Source: Sabellastarte sp. h YS-2021
Taxonomy: Eukaryota > Annelida > Polychaeta > Sabellida > Sabellidae
Direction: 5' to 3'
NCBI GenBank assembly: GCA_964017235.1
Contig: OZ024936.1
Span: forward strand, 32,882,040-32,946,039
Length of the DNA stretch: 64,000 bases
Below are positions 1 through 12,800 of the stretch, piece by piece. The position numbers and the translations under genes are program-made. The stretch's first letter is position 1; every line of letters begins with the position of its first letter. The notes under the pieces were generated by a model. It was not told the DNA's origin, searched no databases, and worked only from the letters and a program-made list of their open reading frames with translations.

Positions 1-689
1 CGTCGTAATTTCAACGCTCGCGACCGACTATGACCAAGTCGAGCCGCATCGTTACTGCACTAATTTGTACTGAACTTTGTTTTCAGGTCAGTTATCGAGC
101 AAACTATCAAACTTCTTCAAACATCGTAAGAGTACAACCTCTCTGGTTCACTCACACCCACATTTCAGCTAACTTACATCTCTTAACATTTCTTCTGTGA
201 TGTCTGTCTTCTTTTTCTTTTTATTCTGAAAATACAGGGAAGAAATGCAACATGAATGAAAACATCAGCAAGTACAATTTTTGTCCATTTCTTAAAGATA
301 ACCACAATTCTGTCACAATAGCCAAACGTACTTCACTTTTGTACTTAACTTCAGTTTTGGACAAATTAATATCACTGAATGTGCTGAAATCTGTGAAAGA
401 CATTTGGTGAAAGTAATTTGTTTTACAACTATTGGCCAAATTGTAACCATCTACAACCATTACTGAATACTTAAGATTAGAAAAATTCAGTTCCATGCAA
501 CATCCACCACATCAACCTTCATGAATTCCATAGAAATTTAAATAATTTAAATGTCCACATTTCCTTCAATGGGAGCTACTGAAAACAGTTTCACTCAAAT
601 AATATTGCAATCTTAAAGCCAATTTAGTTTCATTTTTACAGATCTCAAACTACCACAGACAGAAAATTACACTGCTGATAGGGCCTAAC
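1..689. other. RBM19 intronic or downstream sequence, no feature recognised
   Basis: AT-rich DNA downstream of the last RBM19 exon seen here. I looked on the minus strand for the lysine- and glutamate-rich linker that follows RRM1 in RBM19 and did not find a convincing exon. It is probably intron, with the next exon lying outside the window. Confidence 0.5.
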
Positions 690-821
690 CTTTTTGTCTG
701 TCATATCAATCTGCTTGGCTCTGCCCTCTGTTGGTTTCTGCTTGAAAGCAGAGCTTTCGTTGGAGTATTTACTCCATGCTCTGGGCTTTGCACTGTCCCC
801 AAGTCCAAATGCTGGAGCAAC
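690..821 (-). CDS. RBM19: RBM19 coding exon: linker after RRM1 (partial gene)
   Basis: This 132-bp exon has 44 codons in phase 0. It sits between a TTTTAG acceptor (just above 821) and an AAG|GTTAGG donor (just below 690). Its translation opens with VAPAFGLGDSAKPRAWSKY, which lines up with the block FGDPAKPRAWSK that follows RRM1 in vertebrate RBM19; the rest is a basic, polar linker. RBM19 is a nucleolar protein with six RRMs, required for pre-rRNA processing and small-subunit biogenesis. The exon joins the upstream exon at 2239-2421 without loss of frame. The four or five later RRMs would lie beyond the left edge. The link to RBM19 rests on the conserved block plus the neighbouring RRM exon; nothing suggests a pseudogene. 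Confidence 0.87.
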
Positions 822-2238
822 CTAAAACAAGACAACCAAAAGGCAATCACCATACGGAGAGAACGAATAAACCCAGTACTCCAAGTTTTTGCCAATGCAA
901 ACCTTTTAGATGCTTTCTTTTGCAAACTTAAAACAGGGAACAGGTGTATTTGATCATAGATCATAGAAGTACATGGACCTTGCAAAATAACTTGTCATTA
1001 TACAATAAAGAAGTATTATTTTATGTACTTACATACACTTCAGTTAACTGACCACAAAATTAGACGGACTATTTTATCTTGAATCAACAAATCAATGGGC
1101 TATAAAGAGGATTAGAACTTTTGTAAATTGGAAATGGTCCCAAAAACTGTCTCGCCCTGCAGGGAACCGATCCCAGTGGCCTATTACACAATGACATGAA
1201 GCAAAGTCTTACTCTAACCATCTGAGCTAAAGTGGAATGCCCAGAGATCCAGATGTTAACAGAGCTATATATATTATGAGGATATTACACCTTTAAGAAG
1301 ATAATAAAGATTTGGAGTACAAAACTGGGTAGAGTGACTCTACTTGTTTGCTCTTCTATAAATAATTGACCTCAAATTGGTTTCTTTTGTGTAATTTTAA
1401 AAAGAAAATCATTCTAATCTATCAGGCGTAAACAAGCAACTAGCAATATTCCCACCTGAGATCATTTCAATGAGATGAGACTTCAGCTGATCTGTGAAAG
1501 AGGAACTTATGTACATATTAGCACTAAAATGGGTTGATTTTTTTATTTGTGGTGCTGTGTATGAAACAACTATGTACACCACCAATATTTTGTGCACATA
1601 TGCTTGCATTAGGGTTATTTGGAAGATATTCTTGACCATTTTGTCACTTCTTTAACGGACAATTACAGCAAAGAACTTCTTCTATTAAACTATTTTCCAC
1701 AACTGTGTCGATAAATGTTCCTATTTGTCACAAAAGATGATCTTTATTGTTGCAAATATATTATTCCGTGTACAACTGAATAAATAAAAATCATAAAACA
1801 GCATTTCTATTGATACATTAGTATAAAAAAAATTCCACAGAATTCCATAACCTCCCATTTCCTCAGCATGCGTAGACAGTTGCTAGTGCGTAAAGACGAC
1901 CAACCAATGGAAAAAATTAAATTTTTTTCTTGAAACCCATTTGCAAGCGATCAGCATCAAATAATCATACTGATAATATTTTATACTGGTTTAATAGTTT
2001 TCAACCTGCTGTTCTATCATAAACGTCATATTCTATGCTGTTAAAAATTTGTAAAGTTCAGAAGAATCTCTGAACTCTGTGACTAGACAGCTACACGTCA
2101 GTGTAAATAAGGAGGTTATAGTGACAAAAATCCAGTCTAAACTTTCCATTGTTTCCCATGTGAAAGCTAACCCATGTACTGCTCAGGATTAAGTATATTA
2201 CAAGTACAACTTTAATTGAATTTTAAACATTCACAAAC
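822..2238 (-). other. RBM19 intron between two coding exons
   Basis: A 1417-bp AT-rich intron whose GT donor is at 2237-2238 and whose AG acceptor adjoins 821. Apart from a tRNA-like relic near 1140-1245 I see no feature. Confidence 0.75.
1141..1245 (-). repeat. tRNA-like SINE head relic
   Basis: On the minus strand there is an A-box-like stretch (TAGCTCAGATGG) followed about 45 bp later by a B-box-like stretch (GATCGGTTCCC). The spacing fits a pol III internal promoter, but no full cloverleaf can be drawn. It is most likely an old tRNA-derived SINE. Confidence 0.4.
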
Positions 2239-2421
2239 CTTGATTTTTGAAGTTTTCAGAAAGGTATGATGAAATCTCTTCACTGCTTCGTCAACCACGT
2301 TGTCTTTTTCAAAGCCAATAAATGCAAACTTGCGAAAGACGCCATCTTTGGTAAACTTCAAATGGCAATCCGTCACATGACCCAGAGACCCAAAGATATT
2401 GCGCAGCTCCTCCTCCGTAGT
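2239..2421 (-). CDS. RBM19: RBM19 coding exon: RRM1 core (partial gene)
   Basis: This exon is 183 bp, 61 codons in phase 0, with a CAG acceptor above 2421 and an AAG|GTTTGT donor below 2239. The translation (TTEEELRNIFGSLGHVTDC, then a segment ending RKFAFIGFEKD) matches the RBM19 RRM1 pattern: helix 1, then LKFTKDGxFRKF, with RNP1 as KFAFIGF. Human RBM19 has LTDCSLKFTKDGKFRKFGFIGF at this point. The exon ends in TSKIK, joined to VAPAF of the next exon. The first exon, which would carry the start codon and RNP2 (pattern MSRLIVKNLP), was not found upstream on the minus strand. Either the first intron is long and filled with mobile elements, or I missed this short exon. RRM1 contributes to RNA binding in pre-18S processing. 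Confidence 0.92.
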
Positions 2422-4909
2422 CTGCTCAAATTAATATATAAACATTTTCTTATTATCAATTATACTCAGTATACTGTGTGGCGTTTTCACATGAGTTCAT
2501 CCCAATACTAGACATAAAATATATTTATTAAATTAATTTAGCCATAAAATGTTTCCAAAAGATTTCCTACTGAAACAGGAAAATTTACACCAATCATTAA
2601 ATATTCATTTGGTATTAAACAACCAATTGTTGTGGGGAAAAGTAGAGACTTGTGTTGTAGAAGAAAACTTTCATTAGCTTATTTAAATGCCCAATGAAGA
2701 TATCAAAAATAGTATATATTCAGCACTTATTTGATTCAAAAAGAAATGGGTTGTAGATTATAGATAGACCCTAAAAAAATTGACTTGACCAAACTTTTCC
2801 TGTTTCCAAAATTTCTGATCCTTGTCTGATGATTCTACTGGGTGATAAAAGGTGACTTTATTAAAACTAATACATTCTTAACTAAAAAAAAAACTTTTAA
2901 AAAAGCAACAGAGAAACCCGTCCTTCACAGCCTGGGGAAAAAGTGTTAGAACACCATGTCATTTTGACGAGGTGAAACAGTACATAGATCAGAAGACTTA
3001 CAAAACAGTGCAAGTTATGTAAAGGTACAAGAGAAACTAGACTGCACTGACTTGATGACAATATCTGTAATAATAGCCCAGGGCTATACTATTGTTTCAA
3101 AGCGGGGGCTTTTATTAGAACAACATGCAGATGTATAAAAACACGCAAGTAAAGTAGAGCCTGCCAAGGGAACCATGTGTAAGCTGAACAGTGAATTCTT
3201 ATGCTAAGGTTACTGCTAAATTTTCAGAATATCAACCGGTGAACTTCCAGAAAATCAACCGCTAATGTTCCAAATATACATGTATATTTATGATATCCTG
3301 CTCAGCCTGTGAATTTCGACGCCCCATGGACACTCATCACTCATAATTTATGACAGTATAAAACCTTTTTACAAACAAATTTCAGCATACAATTATACCT
3401 TGCTATCAGAGGTACTTATTTCATTTTTTAAAATGTGAATATTATTTGTCCATGAGCATTTGTAATGGCAGGTGACAAACTGACTCACATTTTAACTCGC
3501 AACCACGGCATCTCGCTACCAGTAACATGCTACCATATCTTGCTATCAATATATGATTACAGCCTCATTATTTTCTGCACATACACAATAGTAATGTGTT
3601 CCATTGGCGAATTTGAAGTATTTCATCTTGAAGCAGCATTTTTATTAACAGTTTAATATTTGTAAGGAAACCCCACACGATCCCATGACCTCATATTCTC
3701 AAAGCATGCATTTAATGAGTTGCAAAAGTCTCCCAAATAACGCTAATTCTATTAGTGGCATTCTAACAGTGAATGCCAGCCTACCAGTGAACGCCCGCCT
3801 TATATATCTTTATTAGAGGTCAAGGACAAATGCTTCTATCTGCAACAAAATGGGTATTCACTGGTATTTCCGGTTTGAGGTAAAAATGGTCGATAACAAA
3901 AGAAATATATTGTCAAAATATAACACTTTCAAAAAAAATGGTGAACAGCATAATCAAAACATTAATTGTATTTTATGTCATTTGACAACTTGGTTAAAGA
4001 ATATAAGCTAAACCTGGAAATATATTATAAATTTTAAATGTTATCTAAAACATGGGCATTTATGGGTAGGATGCCAGTACTAGACTGTGACCTTTTAAAT
4101 TATCTGATCTTCAAGCAGCATTTCTCAAGCAATTTAAGTACACAATCTGTGGTAGTGGGACAATGGTAGCGAGTTGCTGTGGTGTGAATTCTATGTCTTC
4201 TGATGAACTTCACTGGCTGACCAGAAGTGTTCTTTATCAGGGCAGCCACAGGATTTTCATTTTGAAATTCCATGATTTTTCCAGATTTTTTCCAAGTTTT
4301 CCATAAGCATTTAATGGCAATATCAACCCTTATTGACATATATATACTATGTATATTTAACTGGTGCATTACTGATCAATAACTGATATCATATACCCTT
4401 ATAAAATACATTAAAAGAAACAACTATACAGCAATAAACTATATGAGAATACCCCTGTGACATAGTCTCAAGAGAGCTTTTCAAGGGGAAGGGGGAGGGG
4501 GAGGTTGGGAGAGTCGGGCAGCACAAGCTGCATAACACCCCAGAAATAATTATCACCAGAGCAAAATACATGTAGATAAAATATTTATATAGGCACTAAC
4601 AATAGCAATCTAAAAATTATAGTGCTAACCCTTTTAATCCTTGTACCAAGCTATATCAAGCCATAACCCATTACTCCGTTTTAGGTACAATAAAAAACTA
4701 CATCAAACACACTCAAAAATCATCTAGTATTCAAAAGAGGAAAGAGGAGTAGAGTCAAGTCCCAAGCATTTTTGAGAAAGCCTGTGGTGGTTAATAATAA
4801 AGTTAACTGGGGACTAAATTGTGACACTCCTGACTCTAACGTAAAAGGTACAAAAGGGAGATTAAGGATATTATTGCTAAGTCTTAAAACCTTTTAAGTT
4901 ATATCAAGA
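2422..4909. other. RBM19 first intron or upstream region, old repeat relics
   Basis: No convincing coding exon was found. At about 2918-3010 there is a diverged copy of the left end of tandem-core family 2 (shared CACAGCCTGGGGAAA and AACACCATG blocks). At about 3143-3178 there is a relic of the hairpin end seen at 20284 and 48912 (CACGCAAGTAAAGTAGAGCC). Near 3303-3328 is a scrap like the MITE ends at 49124. Confidence 0.45.
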
Positions 4910-6900
4910 AAAACACTAGACAAATATAAGGTCTAGTGGGCAAATATGCTGGACAGCAACCACAGGACCCAGGAGATAAAGTTCAATCAGGCCAGACCAT
5001 GGGCCACATTCTTCAAGTAAAACTGTGTGAAGGTGTTCCAGGACTTCCAATAGCAGTCTGAGAGAATCAACTCTTGGGAGACCCCCTTGAAAGGTCTTAG
5101 AAGAAGCAAAAGGCTCTAACATCAAAAGCTTTGACCTGATGCAAGGTCAAGGATTCTGGTCACACATTTGGCAACACTGCAACACTCGATCCAAGCAGAA
5201 ACATTTGAAGGAAGATATCCTTATTGAAATTCTTCATTAAATGAGACAAAAACAAGTTTCTTCTTGTCCCCCAGGACATTTGTCTGGATAATAGCAGAAG
5301 GCTCTGATTGGGCAGACCAACCCTCCTTGAGTGATTTGCAGAGCCAGTGCTGGAATGACCACTGAGGCCACACTCACTGGTTTTTGCTACTTGATTCTTT
5401 GATAAAAAACTATGTGAAGGGTAAAGGAACACTCTTAGTCTTTCTGATGTTTTTATTGGGTCATGCATGGGTTTCACTTCTGCACTTAGCTGATCTGAGG
5501 GCCAGAAGGAAAACAATCTTTAAAGTTAGATGATTGAAAGAAGAATCCTTGATTGGCCCAAGAAGAGGCTTTTTTATTTGATGCAGGACCTAACAGAGGT
5601 TCTAAGTGAGGATACTTCTATGACCTTTAGGTCTATCCCTGTAGAAGTCATCTAAGAGTCTAATCAACTCAAGTGATGTTGAGAACAGAATTGCCAGTCT
5701 TGTCTGCAATGGCTAACCTGTACCCATCTATTGAACTGGGCTGCAGGCTTTTCTCCTGGAAAAAATGTAAGAGGAAATATGTGATTTATTTTAAAGTGAT
5801 GTTTTGAAGTCAATCGGATTTGACTCACAGTGACAAAATGGACCAATTTGCGTCATAGACAACTCTGTTTGAGCTTCTTTGAGGAGCCTCAATTCCTGCT
5901 GCCACTTGGTCAGAAAAGCTCTGCTGTTTGATAGTGACCGTTCTAGTAGCCAATCATATAGGTTCAGGTTTGAAGTCCTTTGAACAGTTGGGTTAACAGG
6001 TTCTCTGAAGGTGAAGGCATAGAGCTATCTGAGACAAAAACATCACTAGGCTACAGAACAAAGACATTTTGGGCCAGCTCAGGGATAAAGATTACCTTGC
6101 AATTATGGCTCATGATTTTCTGACCAATTTGCTCAGAAGGGACACTGGGGGAAGGTACACGGAATCAGACCCTCCTAAGACAGGCTGAGACCATCCATTG
6201 AGATACAAACTGTGCCGGCTTGTACCTGGTGGCAAACAAGTCTCTTTTGGGACGGTGCCACCACTTGCAGATCTGGTCAAATGGCTCCTTGAGGAGTGAC
6301 TGAAAAATCTTCCTGTGTTGTGACAGATCATTTTCAATTACATTCAGTTGATGGATAACGTGCCAGTCTTTTAAAAGATCTGTCTGAGCTTGCAGCAGGA
6401 ACCTCCACAGGAGGGCACACAGAGCCTGATCTCATACTTCCCTCCTTGTTTATGCAGGATACAACTGTGTTGTCTGTGGCAACCAGAATGGTCTGGCCAA
6501 AACACAAATGCTCAAACTTTCCTTCAACTCCAAAATGTTTATGACTGTGTAGTTTGCTTTCTGGAACTGACAAAACACTTATTGCAGTGCAATCTCCTAA
6601 GTGAGCTCTCCATTCAATTGATGTGAACTGATGCATCTGTAAAAATTTATGCAGCATGTTTAAGGGGGTGCAGAGGTTCATCAGGAAGCATGTTTGTGTC
6701 CTCTAGCCGCCAGTGCGAGTGTAGAGAGACCCATAAACTTGAAGACTTGCTCGGGTCCAACTTGACTTTAGGAGATTCTCAACTTGTGATAGACAGCCAG
6801 CAGGGTTTTGTGTCTTGGAAACATATCCCTTGCTGACAGATTATTCAGTTTTCTAGTTACTGGTGGGGATTTTTATACCCCTTGAAGTTTCACTTCTTTT
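4910..6900 (-). mobile_element. Decayed DIRS-type retrotransposon (RNase H, tyrosine recombinase)
   Basis: Read on the minus strand, broken frames follow the order of a DIRS-like pol. Near 6430-6680 is an RNase H-like segment with HLGD, SVPESKLH and ILVATDNTVVSCINKEG. Near 6110-6337 is a stretch resembling its C-terminal part (PVSLLSKLVRK). Near 5664-5770 is a segment (SSIDGYRLAIADKTGN) like the core-binding part of the DIRS tyrosine recombinase. Near 5300-5430 are FLSKNQVAK and VVIPALA, and near 4920-5150 are LHQVKAFDVRAF and NTFTQFYLK, matching the C-terminal recombinase block with the HxxR region. DIRS elements reverse transcribe and integrate with a tyrosine recombinase, so no target duplication is expected. 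Stops and frameshifts are numerous, so this is a dead copy. The reverse transcriptase domain was not clearly seen. Confidence 0.75.
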
Positions 6901-7290
6901 ATGACTATTGTGAACTTCACTGGCATTGCTGACTGATCCAAGAGGAGAGCCTTAAACTGGAATGCTTAACCTTGATAATAAAATTTTAAGTGTTTCCTTT
7001 GTTACATGTAAGGGTACTGTGTCAGAACATTGTTGTGTATGGGTCAAGAGTTCCTTTACTATATAAGGAAACCTAATTATTGATTCTCTCTGTATTTTGA
7101 ATTAGTGACCTTGTCAGCACTGATCTTTCTTGTGCTCTACCAGTGTTCTATTTTTAGATCTAGGGAAAATATTGCTAAGATTCTAGAATCTTCTGTGCAT
7201 TTGTTTTTCCTGGAAATGTACTGATGTGTTTTACATTTGTTTCTAGAACCTGCTAAAGTCTCCAGCTATAGTAAAGGGTAGAAGGCCTGA
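6901..7290. other. Probable continuation of the DIRS relic, no clear domain
   Basis: T-rich sequence upstream, on the element strand, of the RNase H remnant. The reverse transcriptase would be expected here, but I see no conserved motif. It is likely deleted or eroded. Confidence 0.3.
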
Positions 7291-7770
7291 CTACAGATAG
7301 TGTTGAAATAGTGTGCTATTTGAACAGAGGTCTCTCAAACTCCGATATCCAACTGGATTTATTTGCCTGTGGGTCAAGTGGATACAAACTGCTTCTATGC
7401 ATTTTGTGGTGAACTCTAATAGGAGTGAACTGGATTTAGTGGCTGGATATCCTGGACAGTGGATTGTTGCTTCGTTGCTGAAGATTAGAAAGATCACCCA
7501 CTTCCTTCTCAAAAAATGTGAACATTCTGGATAAAAGATGTAAGACGTATCTTCAGTGAGGACATGACATGCTTTATGATCCACTGATTTCCCTTTGTTC
7601 AGTTCCTGGATTAAAATTCTGACATTTCTCTGTATTTCATCCTGCAACTTACTTATGCACCTATTAAAACCTGCTGCAGAGTTACAAATGTAACTAGCTT
7701 CTTTACACTTTGGGGCAATCTCCAGGTGATGGACTGGAGGTGGAACAGTGGCCATGCCAGAGGGCTTCAA
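7291..7770 (-). pseudogene. Possible gag-like remnant of the DIRS element
   Basis: A 159-codon open frame with no firm family match. A segment (NSAAGFNRCISKLQDEIQRN, then VRILIQELNKGK) resembles the 'NxxRxISxxRRExIxxxLNK' block in the gag-like ORF of DIRS elements. Its position upstream of the DIRS remnant on the same strand fits. It could also be a chance ORF. Confidence 0.3.
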
Positions 7771-9839
7771 GCTCAGACAACCAGACTGTTAACCACTGCA
7801 GCATGTTTTTGCCACAAGACCGACCTGTCAGTTAGCTTAACTTGTGGGTTTTAGGCAGGATGCAAGATATACCACCTAAAATGTGATTTGGGTGGTTTTA
7901 TGAACTGGTTGACGACGAAGCCACCAGCTTTAGTGGAACAGCTTGAGGATATGGTAGACAGCGTAAGATTCACACCCTCTAGCTTACAACACTGACTATG
8001 GGCACCAGTTCATGTGCTGTCTATAGATGTTGGGGTATGTTTGAGGGACCACCCCATGTACAACCCAATACCTCTAACAATTTCCCTATAGGATTTGTCC
8101 TCTGAAAAATAATTTTTTTCTGTGAATATTGATCTTTGCCTTCCTGATAGGAAAGGCGATCGTCATCTGGTTCTTCTGGTAAAGCGATCAGTTGAAGTGT
8201 ATCCTATTCATAAATAATTACATACTAAGACTAACGTGCAAGAGTGTAAACATTGGAGAAGCTACACCACAGTAAAAAGCTATTAATCTGTGACTGTTGG
8301 ACTCATGGCTGCAACACTTAGTGTGATGACATACTTTATACAGCTTACACTCAGCTACTGACCTGAATAGGGGCCTTGGCGTCTGCTGTCTGAAACATAA
8401 TTTGTCTCACTGTATTTGCTATTCATTGGTTTTTACTAATCATGGCATCACAAAACTGTTTCACAATAAGTATGAAACAAATAGTGAACCAAGCTGAGCT
8501 CCAGTGAAAGGACAGGTTCTCAGTTCTCCTTCAGGTGTTCCACACAAAAAATCAATGAAATGGCTATTTAAAATTTTTGCGGGCTTTGGAAATAAAATTC
8601 CATGATTTTTCCATACCTGGAATGTTTTTTAGCTTTTTCCAGATTTTCCAGTTCCGTGGCTACCCTGATATATCATTTTTGCTGTAAATTTGGGATTGTA
8701 AACTTTTTCCAGGAAATATTTAATTCTAGATTTATAATGATAAAGATACACTGTAGTAAACCTCTAATTGGCTATAGATAGGGACATTCATATGTTGTAT
8801 ATCTTTGAGGCATTTTATGCCTTTGAAAATTCATTGCTATTTAATCTGCCTGTACCTGGGTTTGAACCCACGTCCTCTGAGCTCCTAGACAAGTGTGTTA
8901 CCCGCTAGGCCACAGTGGCAGATTTCATTTTTATTATTTTTATTATTCCTACAATGAAGCGAATTTTCTTCCTCAAGGTAAACAAGAAATCGCTCAAATA
9001 CTAGCTTTTTGTGACAAATAACATAACAACAAGAGGTCTGATGATACTTTTTACAAAAAACAAGTCCAAAACATACTGTTTTATGATTTATTTGTGCAAT
9101 GTATTAATATACTGGGGCATTTTACATTTGAAGTGAGAGAATGGAAGCCGCCATCTTGGTGTGGTGGAGTTGTTTTTTAAAAAAATATTACAGATAAACC
9201 TCGCTCTGAGCAGTCTCGAGAAGTATGCCTGGTGAAAATTTAAATATATGTAAAAACAACCTTAAAAATCGTTTTTAATGTTAAGGGTTCTCACACTGTT
9301 CCAAATTTTTTTTTTTTTTTGAAAGAATAATGCAAGTTATTGGAGATAAGATTTAATATATGTGTCACAGATTGGAAAATAGTGTTATTTGTATTGTTTT
9401 GATAAATATAATTGGTTTGTAACTTTACCTAAAAAACACAAAAAAATATGTCACAGAGTGACTTCTTTAGTAGTAAGAGGTGTGATTGAAGTTTTATATG
9501 TTTATTAGATGTTAATGTTTTCCACAATATAACAATAAAACTATAACAAATCAACAAAAAATGTCTCAATCAACAGTGTACTGAAATGTCTCTTAATATT
9601 TATCTTCTATGTTAGATCTCACAATTTCTCATTTACCAAAGTTCTCTAATAATTTATGAATATCTTATATCACTTCACTATGATGTCTAGTTTATCTCTA
9701 CAATCACTCTCCCTAAATTTTACTCTGAATCTATCTGTAGTCTGTACCTATATTTATACTCAAGCTCAACAATGTGGTTTCACAGGAATTCAATAGAATA
9801 AAGAATATACTTGTATAAATTGGGGGTGAGAACTATTCT
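7771..9839. other. Non-coding, repeat-derived DNA
   Basis: No gene seen. It contains a tRNA-like segment (8853-8928). A segment at 8962-9000 (CTCAAGGTAAACAAGAAATC and flank) recurs inverted at about 19551-19590, so a dispersed repeat family has left pieces at both places. Poly-T lies at 9308-9321. Confidence 0.45.
8853..8928 (-). repeat. tRNA-like sequence (SINE head or tRNA pseudogene)
   Basis: On the minus strand: A box TGGCCTAGCGGG and B box GGTTCAAACCC, about 45 bp apart, with short complementary ends (CTGCC/GGCAG). Upper stem positions mismatch and no good anticodon arm forms, so a functional tRNA gene is unlikely. Confidence 0.5.
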
Positions 9840-12800
9840 TATCCCAAACCTCTAGGACCAATAATAAGCGAGTTATAAGCACTTTTAACTTTGGCTATCC
9901 TCGTTTGACCTTGAAGGAGGGGCCCAAGGTCAATTCCGTCCACACCAGAAGATTCCCAGCCAATGATTTCCTATATGCTGGTTTACCATCCCAAACCTCT
10001 AGGACCAATAATAAGTGAGTTATAAGCACTTTTAAGTTTGGCTATCCTTGTTTGACCTTGAACGAGGGGGCCCAAGGTCGAATCCGACGACACCAGAAGA
10101 CTCCCAGCCCATGATTTCCTATATGTTGGTTTACCATCCCAAACCTCTAGGACCAATAATAAGTGAGTTATAAGCAGTTTTAAGTTTTGCTGTCCTCATT
10201 TGACCTTGAAGGAGGGGCCCAAGGTCAAATCCGACCACACCAGAAGATTCCCAGCCCATGATTTCCTATATGTTGGTTTATCATCCCATACCTCTAGGAC
10301 CAATAATAAGCGAGTTATAAGCAGTTTTAACTTTGACTATCCTCGTTTGACCTTGAAGGAGGGGCCCCAGGTCAAATCCGACCACACCAGAAGATTCCTA
10401 GCCCATCATTTCCTATATGCTGGTTTACCATCCCAAACCTGTAGGACAAATAATAAGAGAGTTATAAGCAGTTTTAAGCTTGGCTGTCCTCGTTTGACCT
10501 TGAAGGAGGGGCCCAAGGTCAAATCCGACCACACCCAAAGATTACCAGCCCATGATTTCCTATATGTTGGTTTACCATCCCAAACCTCTAGGAGCAATAA
10601 TAAGCGAGTTATAAGCAATTTTAACTTTGGCTATCCTCTTTTGACCTTGAACGAGGGGTCCAAAGTCAAATCTGACCACACAAAAAGATTCCCATCCCAT
10701 GAGTTTCTACAGGTTGGTTTACCATCCCAAACCTTTAGGAGCAATAATAAGCGAGTTATAAGCACTTTTAACTTTGGCTATCCTTGTTTGACCTTGAAGG
10801 AGGGGCCCAAGGGCAAATCAGACCACACCAGAAAATTCTCAGCCCATGATTTCCTATATGTTGGTTTACCATCCCACACCTCTAGGACCAATAATAAGCG
10901 AGTTATAAGCAGTTTTAACTTTGGCTATCCTCGTTTGACCTTGAAGGAGGGGCCCAAGGTCAAATCCGACCACACCAGAAGACTTCCAGCCCATGATTTC
11001 CTATATGTTGGTTTACCATCCCAAACCTCTAGGATCAATAATAAGTGAGTTATAAGCAGTTTTAAGTTTTGCTGTCCTCATTTGACCTTGAAGGAGGGGC
11101 CCAAGGTCAAATCCGACCACACCAGAAGATTCCCAGCCCATGATTTCCTATATGTTGGTTTATCATCCCAAACCTCTAGGACCAATAATAAGCGAGTTAG
11201 AAGCAGTTTTAACTTTGACTATCCTCGTTTGACCTTGAAGGAGGGGCCGCAAGTCAAATCCGACCACACCAGAAGATTCCTAGCCCATCATTTCCTATAT
11301 GCTGGTTTACCATCCCAAACCTGTAGGACAAATAATAAGAGAGTTATAAGCAGTTTTAAGTTTAGCTCTCCTCGGTTGACCTTGAAGGAGGGGCCCAAGG
11401 TCAAATCCGACCACACAGAAAGATTCCCAGCCCATGATTTCCTATATGTTGGTTTACCATCCCATACCTCTAAGATCAATAATAAGTGAGTTATAAGCAC
11501 TTTTAACTTTGGCTATCCTTGTTTGACCTTGAAGGAGGGGCCCAAGGTCAAATCCGACCACACAGAAACATTCCCAGCCCATGATTTCTCATCTGTTGGT
11601 TTACCATCCCAAACCTGTAGGACAAATAATAAGAGAGTTATAAGCAGTTTTAAGTTTGGTTGTCCTCGTTTGACCTTGAAGGAGGGGCCCAAGGTCAAAT
11701 CCGACCACACAGAAAGATTCCCAGCCCATGATTTCCTATATGTTGGTTTACCATCCCATACCTCTAAGATCAATAATAAGCGAGTTATAAGCACTTTTAA
11801 GTTTGGCTATCCTTGTTTGACCTTGAAGGAGGGGCCCAAGGTCAAATCCGACCACACAGAAAGATTCCCAGCGAATGATTTCCTATCTGTTGGTTTACCA
11901 TCCCAAACCTCTAGGACCAATAATAAGCGAGTTATAAGCACTTTTAACTTTGGCTATCCTCGTTTGACCTTGAAGGAGGGGCCCAAGTTCAAATCCGACC
12001 ACACCAGAAGATTCCCAGTCCATCATTTCCTATATGTTGGTTTACCATCCCAAACCTGTAGGACCAATAATAAGCGAGTTATAAGCACTTTTAAGTTTGG
12101 CTATCCTCGTTTGACCTTGAAGGAGGGGTCCAAGGTCAATTCTGGCAACACCAGAAGATTCCCAGCCCATGATTTCCTATATGTTGGTTTATCATCCCAA
12201 ACCTCTAGGACCAATAATAAGCGAGTTAGAAGCAGTTTTAACTTTGACTATCCTCGTTTGACCTTGAAGGAGGGGCCGCAAGTCAAATCCGACCACACCA
12301 GAAGATTCCTAGCCCATCATTTCCTATATGCTGGTTTACCATCCCAAACCTGTAGGACAAATAATAAGAGAGTTATAAGCAGTTTTAAGTTTAGCTCTCC
12401 TCGGTTGACCTTGAAGGAGGGGCCCAAGGTCAAATCCGACCACACAGAAAGATTCCCAGCCCATGATTTCCTATATGTTGGTTTACCATCCCATACCTCT
12501 AAGATCAATAATAAGTGAGTTATAAGCACTTTTAACTTTGGCTATCCTTGTTTGACCTTGAAGGAGGGGCCCAAGGTCAAATCCGACCACACAGAAACAT
12601 TCCCAGCCCATGATTTCTCATCTGTTGGTTTACCATCCCAAACCTGTAGGACAAATAATAAGAGAGTTATAAGCAGTTTTAAGTTTGGTTGTCCTCGTTT
12701 GACCTTGAAGGAGGGGCCCAAGGTCAAATCCGACCACACAGAAAGATTCCCAGCCCATGATTTCCTATATGTTGGTTTACCATCCCATACCTCTAAGATC

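Noticed and set aside
9121..9180. AAGATGGCGGC-type start (inverse strand) as RBM19 exon 1
   Set aside because: The frame stops after ten codons and lacks the MSRLIVKNLP pattern.
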